Source of the DNA: an uncultured Clostridia bacterium
Lineage (GTDB): Bacteria > Bacillota > Clostridia > Christensenellales > Borkfalkiaceae
Direction: 5' to 3'
DNA length: 53,004 bases
Assembly: GCA_947629515.1 (NCBI GenBank)
Contig: CANRDY010000008.1
Coordinates: 1-53,004 of the forward strand
Part shown: positions 1-6,416 of the stretch, in pieces
Layout: every line of letters starts with the position of its first letter
Numbering within the stretch: position 1 is the first letter of the stretch
Program-made: the position numbers and the translations under genes
Notes under the pieces: generated by a model
Seen by the model: only the letters and a program-made list of their open reading frames with translations
What the model was told of the DNA's origin: nothing
Database searches by the model: none

Positions 1-625
1 GCTCGCCGTCGTCTATCATGTCGCGCTCTATTTTGTCCTCGATAAACTTCATTCTGCGCGTTATGTAGCTTTCGGACCTGCCGATAATCTCTGCAATTTG
101 CTTTTGCTTTAAGTGCTTTTCTTTGGCGTAGAGATAGATGTCCAAGTCCCCGTCGGAAAGACTGTTCAGCACCCGCTCCAAGTCCATTGCGTTTATCCAA
201 AACTGCTCGTGATTGTGGTTGTCCCACTGCTGTAACATGAAGTCAAATACGTTGTAATACCTGTCGTTTCTGTGGACGTCGTACTCCGTTCCCTCTTACT
301 CGTCGCGCGCCGTTTCGTAATCTTTCAAATCAAAATAGTGCAACTGCTTCCATTGCTCGATGGGGACCTCAACAAACTTTTTGCGCGATCGGCAGACGGT
401 GATTTTTTGCTTTTTACCGCTGACAATACGCTCCTCCACGGTGTTGTAACTTTCCATATAGAAGTATTTACAATACCCTTCTCTGTCTGCGGGGACGGGC
501 TTTTTGTTTAAAAGATATGGTGAAAAATAGCCGTTTTCCGTCTTGAACATCGGCTTTAATTTTGCCTTTACGTTTGAAGGTCTTATTTTATAGACCGGCT
601 CGTCCCTATAATACTCGTCGTTCAT
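1..625 (-). pseudogene. Sigma-70-region-4/HTH-like protein, interrupted by in-frame TAA and cut by window edge
   Basis: Reading the minus strand from ATG 625, 109 codons run to a TAA at 298-296. The same frame then stays open for 98 more codons to base 1. The downstream part has a helix-turn-helix-like stretch (KQKQIAEIIGRSESYITRRM) like sigma-factor region 4 or ICE/phage-type regulators. The two parts share frame and character, and the second has no good start (its only early ATG, at FDFMLQQ, has no ribosome site), so this is best read as one gene with a nonsense mutation or a base-call error. Programmed readthrough is possible but less likely, since TAA is a normal stop elsewhere here. There is no Shine-Dalgarno before ATG 625; an extended -10 box lies six bases upstream. 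Exact function is not recognised. Confidence 0.6.
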
Positions 626-631
626 ATAAAC

Positions 632-640
632 GTTATAACA
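632..640 (-). promoter_or_regulatory. Extended -10 box, six bases from ATG 625
   Basis: The minus strand reads TG-T-TATAAC, then GTTTAT, then ATG at 625. Transcription would be expected to start on or next to the A of the ATG, giving a leaderless message. No ribosome site is present. Confidence 0.5.
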
Positions 641-804
641 GAGAAAACAGAACAAGTTTAGTCATAATTAAAAAATTTTTTTAAAAATTTATAAAATTTC
701 TGAAATTTTCGGCAAAAAAATTATCTGCTTATTTGAGGGGTGAAATTATTTCCCGAAACATTACGGGTATTTTATAATAAACAGATGAATTTGGCGCGTT
801 TTTG

Positions 805-813
805 TGCTATAAT
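805..813 (+). promoter_or_regulatory. Extended -10 box, six bases from ATG 820
   Basis: TG-C-TATAAT at 805-813 is followed by CTGTTT and ATG at 820. The -35 position (785-790) matches poorly, as is usual with extended -10 promoters. Another TATAAT at 773-778 could give a leadered transcript. Confidence 0.5.
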
Positions 814-819
814 CTGTTT

Positions 820-1611
820 ATGAGCGTAATCTACAAACCAACGGGCATGGCGCGGGAATACAGTCCGTACGCCCTCAATCTGTATATCGGTTGCAGCCAC
901 AGGTGCAAATATTGCTACGCGCCGCACACCCTTCAAAGAAAGGACGAGGACTACTTTGGCGTCCCCTCGCCGCGCAAAGATATACTGAAATATCTCGAAA
1001 AAGATTTACGTCAAAACGTCTACAAAGAGCAGATTTTGCTGTCTTTTGTGGGCGACGTCTACTGCAACAACGCCGACGACAGCCGCACGACGCGCGCCGC
1101 GCTTGAACTTCTGAACGAGTACAATGCGCCCGTCGCCGTACTTTCAAAGGGCGTGGGCAGAATGTTGAAAGATTTGGACGTCTTTAAGACTTTCGGCGAC
1201 CGCATAGCCGTGGGCACGACGCTGACTTTTATGGATGAGAGCAAAAGCCGCGAATGGGAACCGTTTGCAAGTCTGCCCGAAGAGCGGCTGGAAACATTGA
1301 AGATTTTGCACGACAACGGCATTAAGACGTTTGCCAGCTTCGAGCCGACGATTGAGCCTGCGGAAAGTTTGAAACTTATCGAAAGAACTCTTGCAGACGG
1401 CAGTGTAGATCACTACAAAATAGGCAAAATAAACCATTGCGGCAATGCAGACAAATGGCAGGATTGGCGGCAATATCTGATTGACTGCATCAATCTTTTG
1501 CGACCCGCAAATAAGCAGGTGTATTACAAGTTCTGTCTGCGCCGTCTTGCGCCCGACGTTCAATTGACCAAAGAAGAAAAGAACCCAGACGAGTATATCG
1601 TCAGGGCATAA
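820..1611 (+). CDS. Radical SAM protein, SplB-like family
   Basis: The 263-residue protein has the radical SAM cluster motif C25-x3-C29-x2-C32 (GCSHRCKYCYAPH) near the N-terminus, followed by a TIM-barrel-like pattern with strands such as LLSFVGDVY and AVLSKG. This matches the widespread Rv2578c/SplB-like radical SAM proteins of about 260-300 residues. These bind a 4Fe-4S cluster and cleave S-adenosylmethionine; most have no assigned substrate. The start is set at ATG 820 rather than the in-frame TTG 802, because 802 would put the -10 box inside the gene. No ribosome site precedes 820. A strong terminator follows directly, so it is probably monocistronic. Confidence 0.85.
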   Translation: MSVIYKPTGMAREYSPYALNLYIGCSHRCKYCYAPHTLQRKDEDYFGVPSPRKDILKYLEKDLRQNVYKEQILLSFVGDVYCNNADDSRTTRAALELLNEYNAPVAVLSKGVGRMLKDLDVFKTFGDRIAVGTTLTFMDESKSREWEPFASLPEERLETLKILHDNGIKTFASFEPTIEPAESLKLIERTLADGSVDHYKIGKINHCGNADKWQDWRQYLIDCINLLRPANKQVYYKFCLRRLAPDVQLTKEEKNPDEYIVRA

Positions 1612-1617
1612 AAAGCA

Positions 1618-1645
1618 AATAACCACCCGAAAGGTGGTTATTTTT

Positions 1646-1646
<1 letters not shown>
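1618..1646 (+). terminator. Rho-independent terminator after the radical SAM gene
   Basis: The arms AATAACCACC and GGTGGTTATT flank a CGAAA loop and are followed by T residues. It lies seven bases after the stop. It also separates this gene from the tRNA operon on the other strand. Confidence 0.85.
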
Positions 1647-1720
<74 letters not shown>

Positions 1721-1751
1721 TTGCAAAAAAACAGTGCGATACGAATTTTAA

Positions 1752-1826
1752 TGGAGCGGGAGACGAGATTCGAACCCGCGACATTCACCTTGGCAAGGTG
1801 ACGCTCTACCCCTGAGCCACTCCCGC
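1752..1826 (-). tRNA. tRNA-Gly (GCC)
   Basis: The acceptor GCGGGAG pairs with CTCCCGC, the anticodon loop is TTGCCAA (anticodon GCC), the T-loop is TTCGAAT and CCA is encoded. Middle gene of the tRNA cluster. Confidence 0.95.
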
Positions 1827-1850
1827 ATTTATCGACCGCACTGTTTTTAT

Positions 1851-1926
1851 TGGTGGGAGCTACAGGGCTCGAACCTGTGACCCACTGCTTGTAGGGCAGT
1901 TGCTCTCCCAACTGAGCTAAGCTCCC
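1851..1926 (-). tRNA. tRNA-Val (TAC)
   Basis: The acceptor GGGAGCT pairs with AGCTCCC, the anticodon loop is CCTACAA (anticodon TAC), the T-loop is TTCGAGC and CCA is encoded. First gene of the cluster, next to its promoter. Confidence 0.95.
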
Positions 1927-1950
1927 GAACGTTTTTGTAAACGCTTAATT

Positions 1951-1979
1951 AATATAACAAATTCACCCGATAATTGCAA
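1951..1979 (-). promoter_or_regulatory. Promoter of the tRNA Val-Gly-Cys operon
   Basis: On the minus strand, TTGCAA (1979-1974), a 17-base spacer and TATATT (1956-1951) lie about 25 bases before tRNA-Val. No other promoter is seen between the three tRNAs, so they are probably one transcript. Confidence 0.75.
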
Positions 1980-2036
1980 GCGATTTTGTCTTTTTTTTCG
2001 CAAATTTTAAAATTTTTTTGGCGAACGCCGCGGCGG

Positions 2037-2070
2037 GGCGGGTGCTATACAAAATAGCCGTTCACCCGCC
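2037..2070. repeat. GC-rich hairpin in the 1927-2271 intergenic region
   Basis: GGCGGGTG pairs with CACCCGCC, with an inner CTAT/ATAG pairing. The rest of this 345-base gap holds the tRNA promoter, two copies of CGCCTTTCAATGT (2107 and 2147) and the family A repeat at 2198. No gene was seen. Confidence 0.5.
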
Positions 2071-2197
2071 ACAATATATGGTATGAGCCTGTTATAAATC
2101 CCCGTTCGCCTTTCAATGTCCCCGTCCGTCTATCAATTTCGCCAAACGCCTTTCAATGTTCCTTCCGCAGAAGAGTGGGATAAAAACCCGCCCGCCG

Positions 2198-2270
2198 TTT
2201 AATGTTGAACAGCCTACACGCGCGTCTGCTTCCCCGCTGTTAAGACACAAGGTCAAGCGGAACGCTTGCG
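2198..2270 (+). repeat. Family A repeat
   Basis: The conserved blocks are GTTGAACAGCC, a variable stretch of about 30 bases, GTTAAGACACAAGGTC and a terminal AAGCG-GAA-CGCTT hairpin. AACAGC can also pair with GCTGTT. The copy ends one base before the stop codon of the XRE gene on the other strand. Confidence 0.8.
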
Positions 2271-2271
2271 G

Positions 2272-2478
2272 TCAGTTTTCTTTGCCCACGAGATAATCTA
2301 TGCTCACGCCGAAAAAATCAGCCAGCGCAATCAGGTTATACATACCCGGTTCGCGCAGACCGTTTTCCCAAAGACTTATTATTCCGCTGCTCACGCGTAT
2401 GTTCTTTGCGAGCTCCACCTGCCCGATCCCCTTTTCGAGCCGCAGCGTTTTCAGATTTTCGGCGAATGTGCACTTCAT
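2272..2478 (-). CDS. XRE/Cro-type repressor, small
   Basis: The 68-residue protein is almost entirely one Cro/C1-type helix-turn-helix domain: ERL-like N-terminus, QVELAKNIRVSSGIISLWENG as the HTH core, then a VSIDYLVGKEN tail. It is probably a dimeric DNA-binding repressor. It is divergent from the lipoprotein at 2571, and the gap holds two inverted-repeat operators 29 bp apart, one inside that gene's promoter; control of the lipoprotein and of itself is inferred. It is a paralogue of the XRE protein at 6013-6222. There is no clear ribosome site. It could be a phage-type repressor, but no phage genes are near. Confidence 0.85.
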   Translation of the reverse strand: MKCTFAENLKTLRLEKGIGQVELAKNIRVSSGIISLWENGLREPGMYNLIALADFFGVSIDYLVGKEN

Positions 2479-2490
2479 AATAATTATTTT

Positions 2491-2541
2491 CTCACATTTG
2501 TAAGATTTTTACTTGACTTCTTACTTTTGTAAGATTATAAT
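2491..2541 (+). promoter_or_regulatory. Lipoprotein promoter with two XRE operators
   Basis: The promoter is TTGACT (2513-2518), 17 bases, TATAAT (2536-2541). Operator 2, CTTAC-TTTT-GTAAG (2520-2533), is a perfect inverted repeat filling the spacer. Operator 1, CTCAC-ATTT-GTAAG (2491-2504), is a near copy exactly 29 bp upstream, on the repressor side. A repressor on operator 2 would block RNA polymerase. Confidence 0.75.
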
Positions 2542-2570
2542 TAAAATAATTTAACACAAAGGAGAATGAC

Positions 2571-3308
2571 ATGAAACTGTTTAAAAAAGTCGCTGTTTTC
2601 GGCATAGCCGCATGCTTTGCGATCGGCGTAGCCGCTTTGGCGGCTTGTGAAGACAAAGACACGGGAGAGGTGACCGATGCGCAATGGACGGAAAGATTGA
2701 CAATTAATTTGGATAGTGTCAAAAGCGGCACATTTACGACTAAGTCATACCCGACCTATTCCAAAGAGCAGGCGGCAGAATACGGGGAGTGGAGTACGCA
2801 TACGCAAACTGTTGCAATTGACCTTGTAAACAACATTTTGCATGAAGTTACCGAAGAGGAAAAATACGATTCGGGAGACGGTACCTTCACAACAGAAAAA
2901 AGCGAGGAATACTTATTCAGCTATAACAACGCCTATTATAGTTGGAGAAAAGGATATATAATTGAGAACGGTGAACCTCAAGTGGAGGTATCTGCAATTA
3001 CCAAAAGCTCTTTTATCAACAGAACGGAAGCGACTGCAAATGAATTTACTATATTTCAGATTTATTCACAGCCGCAATATAAATCGCAATTCACATATGA
3101 TGAAGCAACGAAAAGCTACATTCTTGCGCAGTATGGAACCGTGGCGGCTTCGTTACAATTTTTAGAAGACGGGGGAGTGCGTTACATTGCTTCGGGAACA
3201 TCACTTCTTAAGTCAGAAATAGAGTACTCACAAATCGATAAAACGGTAATAGGTGTGCCCGCATCGGTAAGGGCGGACGTAGACGCATACATTGCCGCAC
3301 AACAATAA
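2571..3308 (+). CDS. Lipoprotein of unknown function
   Basis: The 245-residue protein has a lipoprotein signal: MKLFKK, a hydrophobic stretch and the lipobox ALAAC with Cys26. The mature part is acidic, rich in Thr, Ser and Tyr, with beta-type alternation (for example SGTFTTKSYPTYSKEQ), suggesting an outer-surface beta protein. No family was recognised. GGAG lies seven bases before ATG 2571. It is expressed from the operator-controlled promoter at 2513-2541 and appears to be the target of the adjacent XRE repressor. No terminator follows; the next 900 bases are repeat mosaic. Confidence 0.8.
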   Translation: MKLFKKVAVFGIAACFAIGVAALAACEDKDTGEVTDAQWTERLTINLDSVKSGTFTTKSYPTYSKEQAAEYGEWSTHTQTVAIDLVNNILHEVTEEEKYDSGDGTFTTEKSEEYLFSYNNAYYSWRKGYIIENGEPQVEVSAITKSSFINRTEATANEFTIFQIYSQPQYKSQFTYDEATKSYILAQYGTVAASLQFLEDGGVRYIASGTSLLKSEIEYSQIDKTVIGVPASVRADVDAYIAAQQ

Positions 3309-3358
3309 CGTTCGGGAAACAACTTTTAATGCGCCCGCCGCAAATTTTAAATATTAAC

Positions 3359-3414
3359 TGTCACCCTGAGCAAGCAAAGCGCGTCGAACGTGTCTATTCC
3401 GCAGTATAGCGGAG
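3359..3414 (+). repeat. Family C repeat end
   Basis: Begins TGTCACCCTGAGCAAGC and includes the hairpin CCGC-AGTATA-GCGG. It is the left end of the composite C/D element whose right end is the D block ending near 3974. The gap 3309-4227 holds only repeats. Confidence 0.7.
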
Positions 3415-3438
3415 TTAATGAGGTGAAGATTATAGATG

Positions 3439-3505
3439 CCCCCTCCCTTGTATTCCCTCCCCCTGTTCTTTCTTCTATTCCCTCCCCTTCCGTTTCGGAG
3501 GGTCG
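3439..3505 (+). repeat. Family H pyrimidine-rich repeat
   Basis: Runs of CCCTCCC with TATTCCCTCCCC blocks. Similar tracts lie near 8206, 13545, 24528, 31197 and 48497, usually as CCCTCCCC/GGGGAGGG hairpins beside C/D elements. Confidence 0.5.
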
Positions 3506-3514
3506 AAGTGTGGA

Positions 3515-3837
3515 CTTCTCAAAACAGCACAGTGCGCTGTTTTGCCGCACGAGATGAGTTCGCGCAAATGCACGCGCGAACGGTGCCCGAGAACGGCGTT
3601 CTTCCTTGCGCCGTTCGAGAAAGGGCGAGGGTAGGGGTAGCGGGAGTGCGCAAGAGGCAACGAACGAGCGGTTTTTTGATTACTGTTTCAAAGAGCAAGC
3701 ACAGACCACGGTGGGTCGAGTGCGGGGTTTCTCAAAACAGCGGACACCCGCTGTTTTGCCGCACGAGATGAGCTTGCGCATAGAGCAAGGCGCAAGCGGT
3801 GCCCGAGCGCGGCGTTGCTCCTTACGCTGCGCGAGAA
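3515..3837 (+). repeat. Two family I triple-hairpin repeats
   Basis: Copies at 3515-3622 and 3728-3837 share a fixed frame: CAAAACAGC...GCTGTTTTG, then CACGAGATGAG, hairpin 2, CGGTGCCCGAG, hairpin 3, GAGAAA. The hairpins differ but stay paired: TTCGCGC/GCGCGAA against CTTGCGC/GCGCAAG, and AACGGCG/CGCCGTT against GCGCGGCG/CGCTGCGC. Further copies are at 13321-13430 (minus) and 24603-24710. Confidence 0.7.
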
Positions 3838-3974
3838 ATCTCACTTAATCTGCCGTTTCCCGCAAGCGGGAACTCTCGGCAGAGCGTCGGGCTACGCCCT
3901 CGCGCGAACCCGCTTCGCGGGCTTCTCATAGCGTTCGAAATGACAGTGCCATATGTCGCTCTGATATTATTTAG
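3838..3974 (+). repeat. Family D right end with nested hairpins
   Basis: The nested hairpin CTGCCG-TTTCCCG...CGGGAA-CTCT-CGGCAG is followed by CCCGC-TTC-GCGGG and the D end TCGAAATGACAGTGCC. Near-identical blocks lie at 8072-8180 and 31510-31622. Confidence 0.7.
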
Positions 3975-3980
3975 AAGTGC

Positions 3981-4035
3981 ACCCCCTCAGTCCGCGGAGC
4001 GGACAGCTCCCCCTCATAAGTGAAGGGGAGCGAAT
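3981..4035 (+). repeat. Family G double hairpin
   Basis: CCCCTCAGTCCG...CGGAC followed by GCTCCCCCTC...GGGGAGCGAATA. Copies are at 16571-16628 and, inverted, 31247-31309; the inner stem changes from GTCCG/CGGAC to GTCTG/CAGAC. Confidence 0.65.
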
Positions 4036-4092
4036 ATAAGGTTGTGTGTTCGAAATGACAGAGCCTTAATGTGCTCCGATATTATTTGGAAA

Positions 4093-4164
4093 TTTAAGTT
4101 GAACAGCCTACACGCATGTCTATTTCCCACGCTGTTAAGACACAAGGTCAAGCGGAACGCTTGC
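4093..4164 (+). repeat. Family A repeat
   Basis: Same block order as at 2198, with AACAGC/GCTGTT and the final AAGCG-GAA-CGCTT hairpin. A partial D end (TCGAAATGACAGAGCC) precedes it at 4050. It ends 63 bases before the next gene's start. Confidence 0.8.
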
Positions 4165-4227
4165 GCGCGCGGGCGGGCGAAAAATTACAAAACGTATACG
4201 AAAATCAAATACGCAAAGGAGAGAAAT

Positions 4228-4890
4228 ATGCTGTTGAAACTCGGCAAAGACGAACAGATACTCAGATCGTGGGATTATGCCTGCGAAAAAGAGGGCAAAG
4301 ACCAGAATCAGGCAAACCTCACTGTGACGAACAGACGGGTCATTACGACCATTCGCAACGCGCATAAATACGAATACAGCGAAGTGCCCATCGAATCTAT
4401 CCGCAGAATAGACGCCAGCCGCGACAAAAATTCGGGCTTCGGTTTGGTGTTTGTGATACTCGGCGCGATCCTTGCGATAGGCGGCGCGGTCTGGGCGATT
4501 ATTTCAAAGCCCTTCCAGCCGATGACCCTCCTTCCCGTTGCGATAGGCGCGGTGCTCATAATAGCGGGCATAATACAGATGACAAACCAGAACAAGGGTT
4601 CGTTCTATTTGTGCTTTACCCTTTCGGGAAGCGAGGCGGGCAAGCTCGACATAGGCGCGAACAGCTTATCGACAAGGAAGAAGAGCAGTCAGAACGTGAG
4701 CGTTAAAATCGACTTTAATTTGGTCGATGAAATGCTGACTTCGCTCGGAGCTATAATCTATAATTACAGGGCGATCGCAAAGAGCGAGGGCAGAACCATT
4801 GTCGTCGGAACTTCGGCAAAAGCCGCCGAGGGGACTTCGAACGGCTTGCAAAAAGCCGACGGCGGAGAGGAAGAGCAAGCCGACGGCTAA
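4228..4890 (+). CDS. Two-helix membrane protein with PH-like cytoplasmic parts
   Basis: The 220-residue protein has an N-terminal soluble part (1-68) with a bacterial PH-domain-like pattern (LTVTNRRVITTI, then SEVPIESIRRIDASRDKNSG), two membrane helices at about 72-92 and 100-117, and a second soluble part with a charged Gly/Glu/Ala-rich tail. ATG 4228 was chosen because AAGGAGAG precedes it; the longer frame starting at 4042 would be translated repeat A. Similar membrane-anchored PH-like proteins are common in Bacillota and mostly uncharacterised. It is followed by a strong terminator, so it is probably monocistronic. Confidence 0.75.
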   Translation: MLLKLGKDEQILRSWDYACEKEGKDQNQANLTVTNRRVITTIRNAHKYEYSEVPIESIRRIDASRDKNSGFGLVFVILGAILAIGGAVWAIISKPFQPMTLLPVAIGAVLIIAGIIQMTNQNKGSFYLCFTLSGSEAGKLDIGANSLSTRKKSSQNVSVKIDFNLVDEMLTSLGAIIYNYRAIAKSEGRTIVVGTSAKAAEGTSNGLQKADGGEEEQADG

Positions 4891-4971
4891 AAACCCGAAA
4901 TTATCGGAAGTTGATAAATTATCAAAAGCTCAAAAAAAATTAAAAGCCCCGCATATATGCGGCGGTGAGTT

Positions 4972-5006
4972 ATTCGCGGCGCGTTGTAAAAAGCCGCGAA
5001 TTTTTT
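4972..5006 (+). terminator. Rho-independent terminator
   Basis: ATTCGCGGC pairs with GCCGCGAAT around a 12-base loop, followed by six T. It is 81 bases after the stop of the membrane protein gene. A palindrome CCGCATATATGCGG lies just before it at 4949-4962. Confidence 0.75.
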
Positions 5007-5096
5007 ATAAAGCCGCGTAATGCAGAGCATAAAACAAATAAATATAAAAGGGTATCGGGAGATTTTTTATAAGAAAGAACGCCCGCGCGCGCGCGG

Positions 5097-5168
5097 CTTA
5101 ACGTTGAACAGCCCGCCCGCACGTCTGCCGAACCGCCGTTAAGACACAAGGTCAAGCGGAACGCTTGC
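5097..5168 (+). repeat. Family A repeat
   Basis: Has CTTAACGTTGAACAGCC and the AAGCG-GAA-CGCTT end. Alternating CG (5081-5095) precedes it. It sits directly downstream of the rubrerythrin gene on the other strand. The 306-base gap 4891-5196 contains only this and the terminator. Confidence 0.75.
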
Positions 5169-5196
5169 GCGCGCGGGCGGACGCGGTTCTTAAAAA

Positions 5197-5748
5197 TCAA
5201 TAGTTGGTCTTTTTGATTTCGAAGAAGCTCCGGGGGTGGTTGCAGACGGGGCAGACCTCGGGGGCGGAAGTGCCCACGACGACGTGTCCGCAGTTGCGAC
5301 ATTCCCAGATCTGGACGCCGCTCTTCTCAAAGACCTGCCGCGTTTGGACGTTCTTCAAAAGGGCGCGGTATCTTTCCTCGTGCTCCTTTTCGATGGCGGC
5401 AACGCCCCTGAACTGCGCGGCGAGAGCGGTAAAACCCTCTTCCTCGGCTTCGCGCGCCATGCGCTCGTACATATCCGTCCATTCGGCGTTTTCGCCCTCG
5501 GCTGCGGCAAGCAGGTTCTCTTCCGTCGTGCCAAGCTCGCCGAGCGCCTTGAACCACAGTTTTGCGTGCTCCTTTTCGTTTTCGGCGGTTTTAAGGAAGA
5601 GTTCGGCGATCTGCTCGTAGCCGGCTTTTTTGGCTACCGAGGCAAAGTAGGTGTATTTGTTGCGCGCCTGCGATTCGCCCGCAAACGCTTCCCAAAGGTT
5701 CTTTTCGGTCTTTGTTCCCGCATAGGGATTTTTCTTTTGTGCGCTCAT
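5197..5748 (-). CDS. rbr: Rubrerythrin
   Basis: The 183-residue protein reduces hydrogen peroxide in the cytoplasm of anaerobes, taking electrons from rubredoxin or NAD(P)H-dependent partners. The ferritin-like diiron domain covers about 14-135, with ligand motifs NEKEH (57-61) and EKEHEERY (120-127). The rubredoxin-like domain has C150-x2-C153 and C166-x2-C169. Length and layout are standard. ATG 5748 was chosen because GAGG precedes it and the family starts near this point; the longer frame to 5868 reads through a family A repeat. It stands alone, downstream of its own promoter. Confidence 0.95.
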   Translation of the reverse strand: MSAQKKNPYAGTKTEKNLWEAFAGESQARNKYTYFASVAKKAGYEQIAELFLKTAENEKEHAKLWFKALGELGTTEENLLAAAEGENAEWTDMYERMAREAEEEGFTALAAQFRGVAAIEKEHEERYRALLKNVQTRQVFEKSGVQIWECRNCGHVVVGTSAPEVCPVCNHPRSFFEIKKTNY

Positions 5749-5794
5749 AAAACGTACCTCGCGTGTTAAAATTGTCGGGTATCCCCGCGCCGAT

Positions 5795-5823
5795 ATTGTA
5801 CCACAACGCGGCGGGTAAAGCAA
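5795..5823 (-). promoter_or_regulatory. Rubrerythrin promoter
   Basis: On the minus strand, TTGCTT (5823-5818), 17 bases, TACAAT (5800-5795), about 47 bases before ATG 5748. No PerR-type box was recognised. Confidence 0.6.
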
Positions 5824-5845
5824 GACCCCCATTAAAAAAAATTTT

Positions 5846-6012
5846 GCGCAAGCGTTCCGCTTGACCATGTTTCTTAAAAGCGGTGCAATAATACAGCGTA
5901 TAGGCTTATCAACGCAAGTAAGCGTTCCGCTTAACGTTGAACAGCTTATACGTCCGTTTGCCCTATACGTCGTTAAGACGCTTGATCAAACGGAACGTTT
6001 GCGGAACGCTTG
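5846..6012. repeat. Two family A repeats in opposite orientation
   Basis: One copy is on the minus strand (5846-5914) and one on the plus strand (5929-6002), with a spare AGCGTTCCGCTT between them. The plus copy has AAACG-GAA-CGTTT in place of AAGCG-GAA-CGCTT, a compensated base-pair change. Confidence 0.75.
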
Positions 6013-6222
6013 CTAATAATCGGTTCTGCCTAAGAGGAAATCGAGCGAGACCTCGAAAAACGCGCTTATCGCCATAAGATCGCCGAGCGACGGCTCGGCC
6101 GCGCCCTTCTCCCAATACGATATCTTCCGCTGGGTCGCCCCCAACTTTATCGCCAGCTCCGCCTGCGTCAGCTCCCGCTCGAGCCTCAGCATGCGTAACC
6201 TCTCCTTAAACAGCACTTTCAC
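6013..6222 (-). CDS. XRE/Cro-type repressor, small (paralogue of 2272-2478)
   Basis: The 69-residue protein is a single Cro/C1 HTH domain (LTQAELAIKLGATQRKISYWEKG) with a VSLDFLLGRTDY tail. It aligns end to end with the XRE protein at 2272-2478, but the recognition helix differs, matching different operator sequences. The start is GTG 6222, which keeps the full first helix; ATG 6192 has a better ribosome site (AGGAGAGG) but would remove it. It is divergent from the zinc-ribbon membrane protein at 6417 and probably represses it and itself through two operators 29 bp apart. Confidence 0.85.
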   Translation of the reverse strand: MKVLFKERLRMLRLERELTQAELAIKLGATQRKISYWEKGAAEPSLGDLMAISAFFEVSLDFLLGRTDY

Positions 6223-6233
6223 TCTTCAATAAT

Positions 6234-6284
6234 AGATAATTTTTGTCTCAAATACTTGACTTAGTTAATTTTTGTCTATATAAT
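6234..6284 (+). promoter_or_regulatory. Zinc-ribbon gene promoter with two XRE operators
   Basis: The promoter is TTGACT (6256-6261), 17 bases, TATAAT (6279-6284). Operator 1 is AGATAATTTTTGTCT (6234-6248) and operator 2 AGTTAATTTTTGTCT (6263-6277). Both are imperfect inverted repeats (AGAYAA/TTGTCT), exactly 29 bp apart. Operator 2 starts 7 bp after the first base of the -35 box, as at 2513/2520. Confidence 0.75.
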
Positions 6285-6416
6285 CGAAATATATACGCGT
6301 AAACTTTAAGGCGCGGATCGCATATTTGCAGTGCGGTCGGTCGCAGGCGTAACGCGCAAAAATATCCGCGCGGTCGTAAAAAGGCGCGGCGCGCGGCAAT
6401 TTACGGAGGAGAAAAC

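Noticed and set aside
296-298. TAA reassigned or read through as a general rule
   Set aside because: Many well-supported genes here end in TAA at the expected position, so TAA is a normal stop.
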